A stretch of DNA of 64,000 nucleotides from Corynebacterium crudilactis. GTDB taxonomy: Bacteria; Actinomycetota; Actinomycetes; Mycobacteriales; Mycobacteriaceae. The position numbers were made by a program, and so were the translations under genes. The stretch lies in the NCBI RefSeq assembly GCF_001643015.1, contig NZ_CP015622.1, forward strand, positions 323,358 to 387,357. The letters are read 5' to 3'. Positions 1 through 7,952 of this stretch are shown here, piece after piece. The notes below the pieces were generated by a model that saw only the letters and a program-made list of their open reading frames with translations, was not told the origin of the DNA and made no database searches. Position 1 is the stretch's first letter, and each line of letters starts with the position of its first letter.

Positions 1-1
1 T

Positions 2-205
2 TCTGTGCGCGGTTCCATTCAGTCTGGAAACTCTGGTGGCCCTATGGCGAATGAGGCCGGAGAAGTAGTGGGCGTGGTGTTTGGTGCAGCGATTGATGGT
101 TCCGATACCGGATATGTACTCACTGCCGAAGAGGTACGGAACCGCATTGGTGATATTTCCGCACTGACTCAGCCGGTGGACACCATGCAGTGCGCGGTCT
201 CTTAA
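2..205 (+). CDS. marP: C-terminal end of MarP-like periplasmic trypsin-type serine protease (partial)
   Basis: Only the last 67 codons are present and the reading frame enters from the left edge. The GNSGGP motif near the start holds the catalytic serine of trypsin-like proteases, followed by the beta-strand region typical of the end of such a domain. In mycobacteria the MarP (Rv3671c) gene, a CvpA-type membrane protein with a periplasmic protease domain needed for acid resistance, sits directly beside ephE, as here. The membrane domain and the His and Asp residues would lie outside the window. The protease call is seen in sequence; the MarP identity is inferred from the neighbour order. Confidence 0.75.
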   Translation, partial: SVRGSIQSGNSGGPMANEAGEVVGVVFGAAIDGSDTGYVLTAEEVRNRIGDISALTQPVDTMQCAVS

Positions 206-345
206 GCATCGAGGTATTACCAATGCTGTGTGCTGTTTTAAGACCCTGTAACCAAGTTTATGGGTAAAAGGGTGCGGGAGATCCTTTAAAGCTCTTAAAC
301 GGCCGTTGTGGAGAGCCCCGGTTTTTCTGCTATTCGGAGAAAACT

Positions 346-475
346 AGACCAGGTGACCAAATCTTTAGAGATCCCTCGGATCTCGGTCGCTGTGTCCGGT
401 TCCTTGGTTGAGCGACCAGACTGAGCGATCGAAGCCTTCTTGTTTAAAGGTCTCTTTGGTCACCTGGTCTGGTTT
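346..475. repeat. Long palindromic intergenic element, family 1, copy A
   Basis: Outer inverted repeats of 13 bp (AGACCAGGTGACC at 346-358 and its complement at 458-470) enclose inner half-sites GGTCGCTGTGTCCGGTT (about 385-401) and GAGCGACCAGACT. The same half-sites recur at 10973-11107 and 15448-15577. The right arm runs into TTTTT just before the convergent end of the ephE-like gene, so this copy may also act as a terminator. There is no coding potential. Confidence 0.7.
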
Positions 476-1483
476 TTATACTGCCGAGCGTGCAAACTTG
501 GCAATCGTTGCGGCGAACTCCGCTGGATGCTCCAAATAGGGCAGCTCAAAGCCACCGGGAATGGCAATTGTTGTCATGGCTCCTGTGACGCGAGCTCTGG
601 CGGTAGTGGCCAGATGCTCCCAACGCCTCGTGTTTGTTTTCAAGATCAGCACCGGTGCAGAAATGGTGTTCCGTGCATTTTTGCTCGGTAGACCTGCGAC
701 CAAATATCGATTGGTGCGGATAATCGGCGTGGTGGTGTGATCGATGGACAGGGCTTTTTTACGCAATCGCACAGTATCGGTGAAGGCGTTGCTGCGCTGA
801 TAAGACGGGGAGGTGTTGTTGGCGATTTCTCGCCGTGCCACACGGGAGACGGAAAAATGAAATGCTTTGTGGAGCAACGTCGGAACGCGGAAAAGAAGCA
901 AACGGCCGATATCTGCCAGGTGGAGATAAGGTTTGCGTCGGATGGCGCGACGCATATCCAGGGGGTGGATGGCGCCGAGGGATACCAGTCCGTTGACTCG
1001 CTCTGGGTATATCGAGGCGGTAGCCCATGCGATGCTAGCACCGGTGTCGGAGCCGACCAGAAACGCATTATCATGGCCAAGAGCTGCGATAAGGCTGCTG
1101 ATTTCACCGGCGGCGTGGCGGAGATCGTAACCAGTTGGGGGCTTATCAGACATGCCGTAGCCGCGGAGATCAATGGCTGCGACGTGGAAACCTGCATCTG
1201 CAAGTGGTCCGATGACATCGCGGAAATCGTACCAACCGCCAAAAGCCCCATGGATCAAAAGAACCAAGGGGTTGGTGGGGGAGCCTGCCTCAGCTAGATG
1301 GAGGCGGATGCCACGGACGGAAACGTGGTCATGGGTGAATGGTCCATCGAGGGCAACGATTCCAGGGGAACGCTCAATTGAGGCGATCGTGTGGGCAAGG
1401 CGCCGTTGGGCGGTTGCGGTTTTGGAACGGTTGCCGGGGATGAAACGGGTGAGGGGAGACGTCGACAAGCTAAAAAGGGCCAT
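476..1483 (-). CDS. ephE: Alpha/beta hydrolase, epoxide-hydrolase-like (EphE)
   Basis: A 335-residue alpha/beta-hydrolase. The oxyanion-hole motif HGAFGG lies near residue 78 and the nucleophile elbow GSDTGAS has Asp, as in epoxide hydrolases and dehalogenases rather than Ser esterases. The first ~40 residues form a basic, poorly structured N-terminus. The C-terminus reads PGGFELPYLEHP, where the family normally has GH plus an aromatic, so the usual catalytic histidine position is occupied by another residue. The gene lies beside the MarP-like protease and the holin-like membrane protein, as ephE (Rv3670) does in mycobacteria. The substrate is unknown. The fold is certain; epoxide hydrolase activity is inferred from the Asp nucleophile and synteny. 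Confidence 0.75.
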   Translation of the reverse strand: MALFSLSTSPLTRFIPGNRSKTATAQRRLAHTIASIERSPGIVALDGPFTHDHVSVRGIRLHLAEAGSPTNPLVLLIHGAFGGWYDFRDVIGPLADAGFHVAAIDLRGYGMSDKPPTGYDLRHAAGEISSLIAALGHDNAFLVGSDTGASIAWATASIYPERVNGLVSLGAIHPLDMRRAIRRKPYLHLADIGRLLLFRVPTLLHKAFHFSVSRVARREIANNTSPSYQRSNAFTDTVRLRKKALSIDHTTTPIIRTNRYLVAGLPSKNARNTISAPVLILKTNTRRWEHLATTARARVTGAMTTIAIPGGFELPYLEHPAEFAATIAKFARSAV

Positions 1484-1499
1484 CGAAGTCTCCTAATTT

Positions 1500-2051
1500 T
1501 TAGTGCTTGTCGGTTACAGCGCCAGGGCTGTGGAAAGATGCAGCGGTGTAGAGGCCGCGCTGGTTAGCGCGCTCTAGCTTCTCGGTGGCCTGACCTGGAA
1601 CAAGGTTCTTCAGCTCATTGACCGATTGGATGGTGTTTTTCGGTGCCCCCATCTTCTTCACCTTGCGCCAGCCGAACAGCGCCAGGGAAGCTGCGATAAC
1701 GAGCATGAACAGGAACACGATCAAAAATGCTGCCCACGGCTTAATCCAGAGGCACAGCAGCGCTGCGACGAAGAAGAAAAAGAAGAAAGAGCTGTACAAA
1801 GCGATAACTCCAGCAACGCTGAATGCACCGCCGCCGATAGCAGCTTTCTTTGCTTCGCCTGCAAGTTCAGTCTTAGCTAGCTCGACTTCAGCACGGAAAA
1901 GGCTGGACATCTGGGATGTTGCGTTGGACATCAGTGTGCCAATTGAGGCTTCACCGCTCACGCTGGTGTCCACATCGCTGAGGGGAATTGAGTCTACTTT
2001 CGGTGCAAAAGTGCTGCTACCGTCTGTAAAAAGGCCATCTTTGTTGCTCAC
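1500..2051 (-). CDS. Phage-holin-superfamily-III-like membrane protein (Rv3669-type)
   Basis: A 183-residue protein with two hydrophobic segments in the middle, one containing a run of six Phe residues, flanked by a charged Lys/Glu-rich amphipathic helix and a basic C-terminus. This is the layout of the Phage_holin_3_6 (DUF1469) family found next to MarP and EphE in Actinobacteria. I chose the GTG at 2051 because a GGAGG box lies 9 nt upstream; a longer in-frame ATG at 2105 lacks one. It is probably an inner-membrane protein. The holin label is a family name and does not imply lysis. Confidence 0.7.
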   Translation of the reverse strand: MSNKDGLFTDGSSTFAPKVDSIPLSDVDTSVSGEASIGTLMSNATSQMSSLFRAEVELAKTELAGEAKKAAIGGGAFSVAGVIALYSSFFFFFFVAALLCLWIKPWAAFLIVFLFMLVIAASLALFGWRKVKKMGAPKNTIQSVNELKNLVPGQATEKLERANQRGLYTAASFHSPGAVTDKH

Positions 2052-2215
2052 GTGGAAGCTCCTCCAGTGTTTAAAATTAGCGTTCGTTATTCCCAATCGT
2101 GCCACGAAATCTCATCTTGGGTGAAGTTTATCGTGACCAGACATTCGAAATACATATTAATCCATGCTTGTCGACGCACCCACCCACCATGCCCTAAGGC
2201 TTGTACAGGTGAGGT

Positions 2216-3058
2216 TTAGGCCGAACCGTGCCGCGCGCGTCTCATCCACCAAATACTACCTGCAGCTACCGCTGCAATGCCCGCGACCACTCCGGTGCCG
2301 ATGCTGACCTCGCGAGTACTGGGCATTTGAAACAGTGGTTCGGGGTTTTTGAAGCTTAAGATTTTCCATCCGCGTTCCAGGGCGATCTTTTTAAGTGCGC
2401 GATCTGGGTTGACCGCTGTCGGATTTCCGACTGCTTCTAGCATGGGGAGATCGGTGAAGGAATCTGAGTAGGCGTGGCTTTGGGAAAGGTCGTAATTATG
2501 GGCTTTTGCTAGGTCTAAAATGGACTGCGCTTTGGCAGCGCCTTTGCAGTAGAAGAGCACGTCACCGGTGTAGAGACCGTCCTCGGACTCCAAAATAGTG
2601 GTGACAGTTTTTTCTACACCAAGTTCTTTGGCGATGGGCTCCACGAGCTCTTTTACCGATGCAGAAATGATGATGACATCGTGGCCGAGTTCTTGGTGGT
2701 GTTCGATCAGTTCACGTGCTTCCGCATAAATAGTGGGCGTGACCACCGTATGCATGGTCTCCTCAGCGATGGAACGTACTTGTTGCACATCCCAGCCACG
2801 GATCATGGCAGTGAGCTGATCGCGAGTGTTATCCATTTGTTCGCTGGTGTGGCCGGCGACCATATAGGTTGCTTGCGCGAGGCTTAATTGCAGTGCTTCC
2901 ACAGGTGAGATGAGCCCGCTGCTCATAAATTCACGGCCATAGGCGTAGGTGGAGCTCATCGCAATAATTGTTTTATCCAGATCAAAAAACGCAGCCACCT
3001 TTGTGGGGGTGCTGGTATCTAGGCCCTGTGGTTTCGGGGCTGGATCTGGCTGATTCAC
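2216..3058 (-). CDS. HAD-superfamily (subfamily IB, SerB-like) phosphatase with C-terminal membrane anchor
   Basis: A 280-residue HAD hydrolase. Motif I is FFDLDKT (nucleophile Asp near residue 26), motif II is IIISAS and motif IV is AYSDSFTDLPML. The last ~30 residues form a hydrophobic helix ending in basic residues, suggesting a membrane tail anchor. It matches the Rv3661 position: divergent from ssd with the 6C RNA between them. The substrate cannot be read from sequence; relatives are annotated as phosphoserine phosphatase-like, and this may act on a phospholipid or small phosphomonoester. Confidence 0.8.
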   Translation of the reverse strand: MNQPDPAPKPQGLDTSTPTKVAAFFDLDKTIIAMSSTYAYGREFMSSGLISPVEALQLSLAQATYMVAGHTSEQMDNTRDQLTAMIRGWDVQQVRSIAEETMHTVVTPTIYAEARELIEHHQELGHDVIIISASVKELVEPIAKELGVEKTVTTILESEDGLYTGDVLFYCKGAAKAQSILDLAKAHNYDLSQSHAYSDSFTDLPMLEAVGNPTAVNPDRALKKIALERGWKILSFKNPEPLFQMPSTREVSIGTGVVAGIAAVAAGSIWWMRRARHGSA

Positions 3059-3226
3059 ATGGCACAGTTTAGCGCCTTTTCATAACTTTCCAAGACCTCA
3101 GCTGAAACTCATGTGGCCAATGTGATTCAAGTGACTTCCTTTTGGGCGTGCTGTGGGGCTGTTTGGAGCGTGATTTGCAGCAGTCTTTATGAATCACATT
3201 ATTCGAATGAATAATCGGGTTTGATG

Positions 3227-3255
3227 TTGTCTTGTGGCGTTTGATATGCCATAAT
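3227..3255 (+). promoter_or_regulatory. Candidate promoter of the 6C RNA
   Basis: TTGTCT at 3227-3232 and CATAAT at 3250-3255 are separated by 17 nt, a good SigA-type arrangement, predicting transcription from about 3262, just before the first 6C hairpin. It was found by eye; no transcript data. Confidence 0.5.
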
Positions 3256-3261
3256 TTCAGG

Positions 3262-3368
3262 TGCAAGGCCCCGATATACTGTGTGGCCTGCCCCGGCACA
3301 ATCCCCCCGTTGCCGGGTTACTGACGGCCCGCGCACACCCCCCCCGAGGCGCGGGCCGTCCCTTATTT
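3262..3368 (+). ncRNA. 6C small RNA
   Basis: There are two GC-rich stem-loops, each with a run of cytosines in the loop, the defining feature of the actinobacterial 6C RNA. Stem 1 pairs CCCGGCA (3292-3298) with TGCCGGG (3311-3317) around a loop with six C. Stem 2 pairs GACGGCCCGCGC (from 3323) with GCGCGGGCCGTC (to 3360) around a loop with eight C, then runs into a T-rich tract and so doubles as the terminator. The location between the HAD phosphatase and ssd matches the known 6C RNA of mycobacteria and C. glutamicum, where it has been linked to the SOS response and cell division (recalled literature). The C-rich loops probably pair with G-rich mRNA sites. Confidence 0.9.
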
Positions 3369-3532
3369 TCTAGTAACATTCCAGATTTTCCTAGCAGATT
3401 ATCTGCAGTCATGTATCTCAACGTAGAAATTATCCACAGGCTTGGGGCTGAAAAGAGCTTAAAGAGTAAGTTATCCACAGCCCTGAGATAGCAACGTTGT
3501 GGGAACTTAAACGCCGCAGCACAGTGGTGGCT

Positions 3533-4594
3533 ATGAACAGCACGACGAACCAAGCAATACTTATCGCAGTGGAAGATCCAGTCCTTCACCCAGAAGCAAT
3601 GCATGTGGCTGCGGCAACGGGACGGCCAGTTATTGAAACAACACATATTGGAGATATCACCAGGCATTTTCACCGTGCCTCAGCGGTTCTTATCGATGCA
3701 GCGGTGGCAGCGCAGATAAACAATGCGAAGCGGCGCAGCAGAGTCTTTTTGCTGGATTCTGATCCAGGCCCCTCCGATTGGAAAACAGCCATGGCAATCC
3801 ATGCGGAGCAAGCGATACTGTTGCCTGCCCAAGCGGGAGAATTGCTGAGTGCTCTAGGCCGAAATGATAAACAGATTGCGGTTGCCGCAGGCCACATGAT
3901 TGGTGTGGTTGGGGCAGTGGGTGGAACCGGGGCAAGCACCTTAGCTGCAGCATTAGCGAAACGCCGGGCAGTATCGGCCACCACGGTGTTGATAGATGGG
4001 GTTCCTTCCTCCGGGGGTATTGATCTGTTATTAGGGGTAGAAGATGCCCCCGGCGCGCGCTGGCCGGATGTGGGTGTGCGTCGGGGCACTGTGCAGGCTG
4101 CTGATGTACTGAAAGCGTTGCCGAGTACTCCTGATTCTGTGGTGGTGTTATCTACGGCGCGTTCTACTATTTTGGATCCTTTTGTGTTGTCTTCGCAGGA
4201 TGTTTCTGCAGCTATTGATTGTTTTGTGGAGGCGGATCAGCCGATTGATGCGATTGTGGATCTGCATGCAGAGCAGCTGGATGAAGATCTTGTGGGGCGA
4301 TTGACGCATCTTGTTCTAGTTATTCCGGCAGAGGTGCGGGCTGTTGCTGCAGCTCGGGCGCTTTATCTGGAATTACAACAATTTCATGTGCCCATCACGT
4401 GTGTGTTGAGGCACCGCGGTTGGTCTGGTTTGGATGTGTCAGAAGTCGAGGAGATTTTGGGTGTGGAGATCACTGCTGAAATCGGTTCTATTCACAAATT
4501 GGCTAAATCGGTAGAAATGCATGGTTTGAGTGGCTCCTTGCCGCGGGTGTTAAGCACCGCGTGCGATGCCGTCCTGGGGGAGGTGTTGGCGTGA
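3533..4594 (+). CDS. ssd: Ssd, septum-site-determining / TadZ-like ParA-MinD ATPase homologue
   Basis: About 353 residues. A divergent MinD/ParA-type nucleotide-binding domain begins near residue 125 with GAVGGTGAS, a modified deviant Walker A motif, preceded by a receiver-like N-terminal domain without obvious phosphorylation residues. In mycobacteria this family (Rv3660c) precedes the tad pilus genes and affects septation. In Tad systems the equivalent TadZ localises the pilus machine. The start is uncertain: ATG 3533 is preferred by size, GTG 3497 is in frame, and neither has a strong Shine-Dalgarno box. The stop overlaps the tadA start by one base, so the two are translationally coupled. 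Confidence 0.8.
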   Translation: MNSTTNQAILIAVEDPVLHPEAMHVAAATGRPVIETTHIGDITRHFHRASAVLIDAAVAAQINNAKRRSRVFLLDSDPGPSDWKTAMAIHAEQAILLPAQAGELLSALGRNDKQIAVAAGHMIGVVGAVGGTGASTLAAALAKRRAVSATTVLIDGVPSSGGIDLLLGVEDAPGARWPDVGVRRGTVQAADVLKALPSTPDSVVVLSTARSTILDPFVLSSQDVSAAIDCFVEADQPIDAIVDLHAEQLDEDLVGRLTHLVLVIPAEVRAVAAARALYLELQQFHVPITCVLRHRGWSGLDVSEVEEILGVEITAEIGSIHKLAKSVEMHGLSGSLPRVLSTACDAVLGEVLA

Positions 4595-5733
4595 TGGTGG
4601 ATATTGATGGCGTGGTGGAAGCGGTGCAAAGAATTATTGCCACTCAAAAGGAGGCGCCCACATCGGCAGAAATCGCCAGTATCGTGCGGGAGCACGCCGG
4701 GGTGATCATCAGCAATGAAGACATTGTGACAGTGTTGCGTCGATTGCGGAGTGATTCGGTTGGCGTTGGTCCGTTGGAAGCTTTGCTTGCTACTCCTGGG
4801 GTGACAGATGTGTTGGTTAATGGGCATCACAGCGTGTGGATTGATCGAGGTCGTGGGGTGGAAAAGACCGACTTGGATCTTGGCTCCGAAGATGCCGTGC
4901 GCCGGTTAGCTACGCGGTTGGCGTTGACATGTGGCAGGCGTTTGGATGATGCGCAGCCTTTTGCTGATGGGCGTATCTCCAGGGATGATGGCAGCGTCCT
5001 GCGTATCCACGCGATGTTGGCACCATTGGCGGAATCCGGGACATGTATTAGTTTGCGCGTGCTGCGGCAAGCACGTTTAACGCTCGACGATCTCATCCAC
5101 AACGGAACTGTTCCAGAAGATATTGCGCTCGCGCTGCGAAATATCATTACACAGCGGCGTTCTTTTCTGGTCGTTGGTGGCACAGGAACAGGAAAAACCA
5201 CCTTGCTATCTGCGCTGCTCACTGAGGTGCCGCATGACCAGCGCATCGTCTGCATTGAAGATACGGCCGAGCTGCATCCATCCCACCCCAGCACAATTAA
5301 CTTGGTCTCGCGTCAGGCAAATGTGGAAGGTGCAGGAGCCGTGACCATGGCGGATTTGTTGAAACAATCTTTGCGCATGAGACCGGATCGACTTGTTGTT
5401 GGTGAGATTCGTGGTGCTGAGGTAGTGGATCTACTCGCTGCCATGAACACAGGGCATGACGGTGGGGCGGGCACAATTCACGCCAATTCCATTGCAGAAG
5501 TCCCCGCCCGCATGGAAGCCCTGGCGGCAACGGGTGGTTTGGGCCGCATGGCACTGCACTCACAACTTGCTGCAGCCGTAGACATTGTTCTTGTCATGAA
5601 GCACACTGCTTCTGGCCGGCGGCTTGCCCAGCTGGGAGTTTTGCAGGGCAATCCTGTTACTGCCCAGGTGGTGTGGGATATCGACCATGGTGTGTACGAA
5701 GAAAACGAGGCCACGGCATGGCTTATGCACTAG
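4594..5733 (+). CDS. tadA: TadA-type pilus/secretion ATPase (CpaF)
   Basis: A 379-residue type II/IV secretion ATPase. Walker A GGTGTGKTT lies near residues 193-201, with a following acidic box and a His/Glu-rich catalytic region of the VirB11/CpaF class (VVGEIRGAEVVDLLAAMNTG). It powers assembly of Flp pili at the inner membrane. The start at ATG 4594 follows a GGAGG box by 10 nt; an upstream in-frame extension lacks support. It is the second gene of the ssd-tad operon and overlaps tadB at its 3' end. Confidence 0.92.
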   Translation: MVDIDGVVEAVQRIIATQKEAPTSAEIASIVREHAGVIISNEDIVTVLRRLRSDSVGVGPLEALLATPGVTDVLVNGHHSVWIDRGRGVEKTDLDLGSEDAVRRLATRLALTCGRRLDDAQPFADGRISRDDGSVLRIHAMLAPLAESGTCISLRVLRQARLTLDDLIHNGTVPEDIALALRNIITQRRSFLVVGGTGTGKTTLLSALLTEVPHDQRIVCIEDTAELHPSHPSTINLVSRQANVEGAGAVTMADLLKQSLRMRPDRLVVGEIRGAEVVDLLAAMNTGHDGGAGTIHANSIAEVPARMEALAATGGLGRMALHSQLAAAVDIVLVMKHTASGRRLAQLGVLQGNPVTAQVVWDIDHGVYEENEATAWLMH

Positions 5734-6500
5734 GAATTTTAGGATTCGCCGTCTGGATATCTGGCACTGGCTCAACAGGTCCGAGCCGTCGTACCACCTC
5801 TGTGAGACCTGGAAATAATATCCACCTTCTCGCACTGCTGGCATTATTTGCCCTGGCGACAACACTGTTTATCGTTGTCGATGCCTACACCATGACAGCT
5901 GGCATTATCATCGCCGCAGTCTTGAGCTGGTACCTGCGCAGCACCCACACGATGGCACGTGATGCTAAACAATCTCACCTTCTCGCAAGTTTCCTCGGAC
6001 TGTGTGCCGGCAACCTACGCGCCGGGCTCACCATGGTTGATGCGATGGATTACGCACTGGCTAATACCGCGCAAGACAACCACATCGGCCCAGTGCTCCA
6101 GACCGCAGCGCGGCAAGCGCGGTCGGGTGGAAGCGGTCCGAAAGTGCTTATCGACGCCCCCGTCCCCGATCTACAACGCCTCGGCCATCTCTGGGAAACC
6201 TCCGAAAGACACGGCATTCCGCTCGTCGCTCTCATTGATCAGATGCGTTCCCGTATTTCTTCCAAACAACGCCATCGAGAATCTACCAAAGCAGCGCTCC
6301 AAGGTCCGCAAGCTACTGCAGTGATCTTGACAGTGTTGCCACTGGTAGGAGTGCTCATGGGCACTGCGATGGGCGCGAACCCTTTGGGCATACTCACTGG
6401 TGGAGGGATTGGAGGCTTACTGCTGGTGGTGGGCGTTGGGTTGGATGCCGCCGGATTTGTGATCACCCACAAGATTTTGCAGAGCGCGAGCCCATTATGA
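5718..6500 (+). CDS. tadB: TadB-like inner-membrane platform protein
   Basis: 260 residues with an N-terminal hydrophobic helix, two further helices around residues 35-75, a cytoplasmic region of the type II secretion F domain, and two C-terminal membrane segments with Gly-rich stretches. The start ATG 5718 lies inside the tadA 3' end with GAGG 7 nt upstream. It forms the membrane platform with TadC. The overlap of 16 nt upstream and 4 nt downstream indicates tight coupling within the operon. Confidence 0.85.
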   Translation: MAYALGILGFAVWISGTGSTGPSRRTTSVRPGNNIHLLALLALFALATTLFIVVDAYTMTAGIIIAAVLSWYLRSTHTMARDAKQSHLLASFLGLCAGNLRAGLTMVDAMDYALANTAQDNHIGPVLQTAARQARSGGSGPKVLIDAPVPDLQRLGHLWETSERHGIPLVALIDQMRSRISSKQRHRESTKAALQGPQATAVILTVLPLVGVLMGTAMGANPLGILTGGGIGGLLLVVGVGLDAAGFVITHKILQSASPL

Positions 6501-7081
6501 GTTCTCTGTTCATGGCGCTGCTGCTTGCCTCCATCAGCATGGTTGTTTCGGCCCCTCACCCTGGAAACCGTGGTGGATTACTTCGCCTCAAACGATATAA
6601 AAACCTGCGTATCCGAGCTGGCCCCACAAAGCTTCGCATTGCTGATCCCATAGATGTCTCCGCAGATATCGAATTGTTTTCAGCATGTTTGGATGCGGGA
6701 TTAAACACGCGTGATGCAGCCCAAGTGGTTGCTCGTGTCGCAGCAGTATCCCACCGGCAGATATGGACACATGTAGTGGCGTTGTTATCGATAGGTGTGA
6801 GTGCCCCACAAGCATTTTCATTAATGGCTCACATTGATGGACTCGATGAAGTAGCCAACCTTGCTACCGTGTCGCATCGTTCCGGCAGTGCATTGAGCAG
6901 CGGGTGCAGAAACATTGCCGTTGCCCTGCTGTCCTCTGCCGGTGATCGCAGGACAGCAGCTGCCGAACGCGCAGGAGTGTTCATCGCACTGCCACTAGCG
7001 CTGTGTTTCCTTCCCGCATTCATGATCGTTGGGCTGGCGCCAGTGGTGCTCAGCTTGGGTACGCAACTCATCAATTTCTAA
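6497..7081 (+). CDS. tadC: TadC-like inner-membrane platform protein
   Basis: 194 residues starting with a short hydrophobic signal-anchor, then a type II secretion F-like helical domain (ELFSACLDAGLNTRDAAQV) and a C-terminal membrane segment. It is shorter than stand-alone TadC proteins of Gram-negatives, as is usual for the actinobacterial versions next to Flp genes. It starts by ATGA overlap with tadB. Confidence 0.82.
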   Translation: MSSLFMALLLASISMVVSAPHPGNRGGLLRLKRYKNLRIRAGPTKLRIADPIDVSADIELFSACLDAGLNTRDAAQVVARVAAVSHRQIWTHVVALLSIGVSAPQAFSLMAHIDGLDEVANLATVSHRSGSALSSGCRNIAVALLSSAGDRRTAAAERAGVFIALPLALCFLPAFMIVGLAPVVLSLGTQLINF

Positions 7082-7111
7082 ATCACAAAAATCTCAAGGA
7101 GAAGATCCCAC

Positions 7112-7312
7112 ATGTCCATTCACACACACCAACTTTCCCGTCGAGCACGCGCAGTATTAACCCAAGAAGACGGGCTCACCACCGTCGAATACGCCCTCGG
7201 AACCCTAGCTGCGGCAGCTCTGGCAGCAGTGTTGTACATGGTAGTCAATAGTGATGCCGTGTCTTCTGCATTTGAATCCATTATCAACGATGCTCTAAGC
7301 GCGAGACCATAA
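7112..7312 (+). CDS. flp: Flp-type pilin (DUF4244 family)
   Basis: 66 residues. The basic N-terminus ends at EDG, followed by LTTVEYALGTLAAAALAAV. The Gly before the hydrophobic helix and the Glu at +5 with adjacent Tyr are the class-III (Flp) prepilin processing signature. A GGAG-containing box precedes ATG. It is the major pilus subunit candidate, assembled by TadA/B/C encoded immediately upstream. No prepilin peptidase (TadV/CpaA) lies in the window. Confidence 0.88.
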   Translation: MSIHTHQLSRRARAVLTQEDGLTTVEYALGTLAAAALAAVLYMVVNSDAVSSAFESIINDALSARP

Positions 7313-7315
7313 CTG

Positions 7316-7639
7316 ATGCGCGACCAGAACCAGCGGGATCCTCCACCACGACTGCGCAGCGATGACGGATCAGTCAGCGTCGAGGCTGCGCTAGCGCTGT
7401 CTTCCTTGGTTATCGTGTGCGGATTGATTATCGCCGCAATGGCAACCTTGGCAGCCTATTTGGCCGCAGTGGATACTGCGGGAGCAGCTGCCAGGGCCCA
7501 TGCCATTGGGGAACATTTTGAACCCACACGAGGACAACTCGACGTACAAGAAATAAGCGGCATGCTCACTGCCACCGCCACCATCCCAGCACCTTTTGGC
7601 GAGGTGAGTGCACGTGCGGTTTTCCCAGTGGAAAACTAA
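7316..7639 (+). CDS. tadE: TadE-like pseudopilin
   Basis: 107 residues. DDGSVSVEAALALSSL gives a Gly-processing site with Glu at +5 before a 22-residue hydrophobic helix, followed by a soluble C-terminal domain. This is the TadE arrangement; such minor pseudopilins prime or cap Flp pili. It starts 4 nt after the flp stop codon and overlaps the next gene. Confidence 0.8.
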   Translation: MRDQNQRDPPPRLRSDDGSVSVEAALALSSLVIVCGLIIAAMATLAAYLAAVDTAGAAARAHAIGEHFEPTRGQLDVQEISGMLTATATIPAPFGEVSARAVFPVEN

Positions 7640-7952
7640 CGAAGACGGCTACATGACAGTTGCCAGCGCCGGTATCGCTGCGATCTTAATCAGCCTTTTT
7701 GCCGCACTTGCCTGGCAAGCCGGAAACCTCGTGGACAAAGAACAAGCACAGGTGGCAGCAGATCTCTCCGCTGTAGCTGGCGCCTATGCCTTTGCCCGCG
7801 GTGACCTGCCGGCGGTTGCCTGCACCACTGCCCAACACATCGCTGAAGCCAACAACGCAGAGCTACACACCTGCACCACTGCTGGGGAGGATCTCACCGT
7901 GGTAGTCGCTGTACGCGGACAACACGCTCGTGCCAAAGCCGGACCGCTATGA
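7614..7952 (+). CDS. TadG/TadE-like minor pseudopilin (Rv3654c-type)
   Basis: About 112 residues with a short basic leader, EDGYMTVASAG at the start of a hydrophobic helix, then a small Ala-rich domain with two Cys residues. The processing-site Glu at +5 of the sister proteins is replaced here. Members of this family sit between tadE and the helicase gene in Actinobacteria. GTG 7614 is favoured because GAGG at 7601 is 9 nt upstream; GTG 7608 is also possible. The stop overlaps the convergent helicase gene by 6 nt. Confidence 0.68.
   Translation: MRFSQWKTNEDGYMTVASAGIAAILISLFAALAWQAGNLVDKEQAQVAADLSAVAGAYAFARGDLPAVACTTAQHIAEANNAELHTCTTAGEDLTVVVAVRGQHARAKAGPL

Noticed and set aside
440..691. 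Plus-strand ORF overlapping palindromic repeat copy A and ephE
   Set aside because: Covers repeat arm and antisense sequence; no support.
3198..3212. ATTATTCGAATGAAT near the 6C promoter as a LexA box
   Set aside because: Does not have the TCGAA-spacer-TTCGA layout of a C. glutamicum SOS box.
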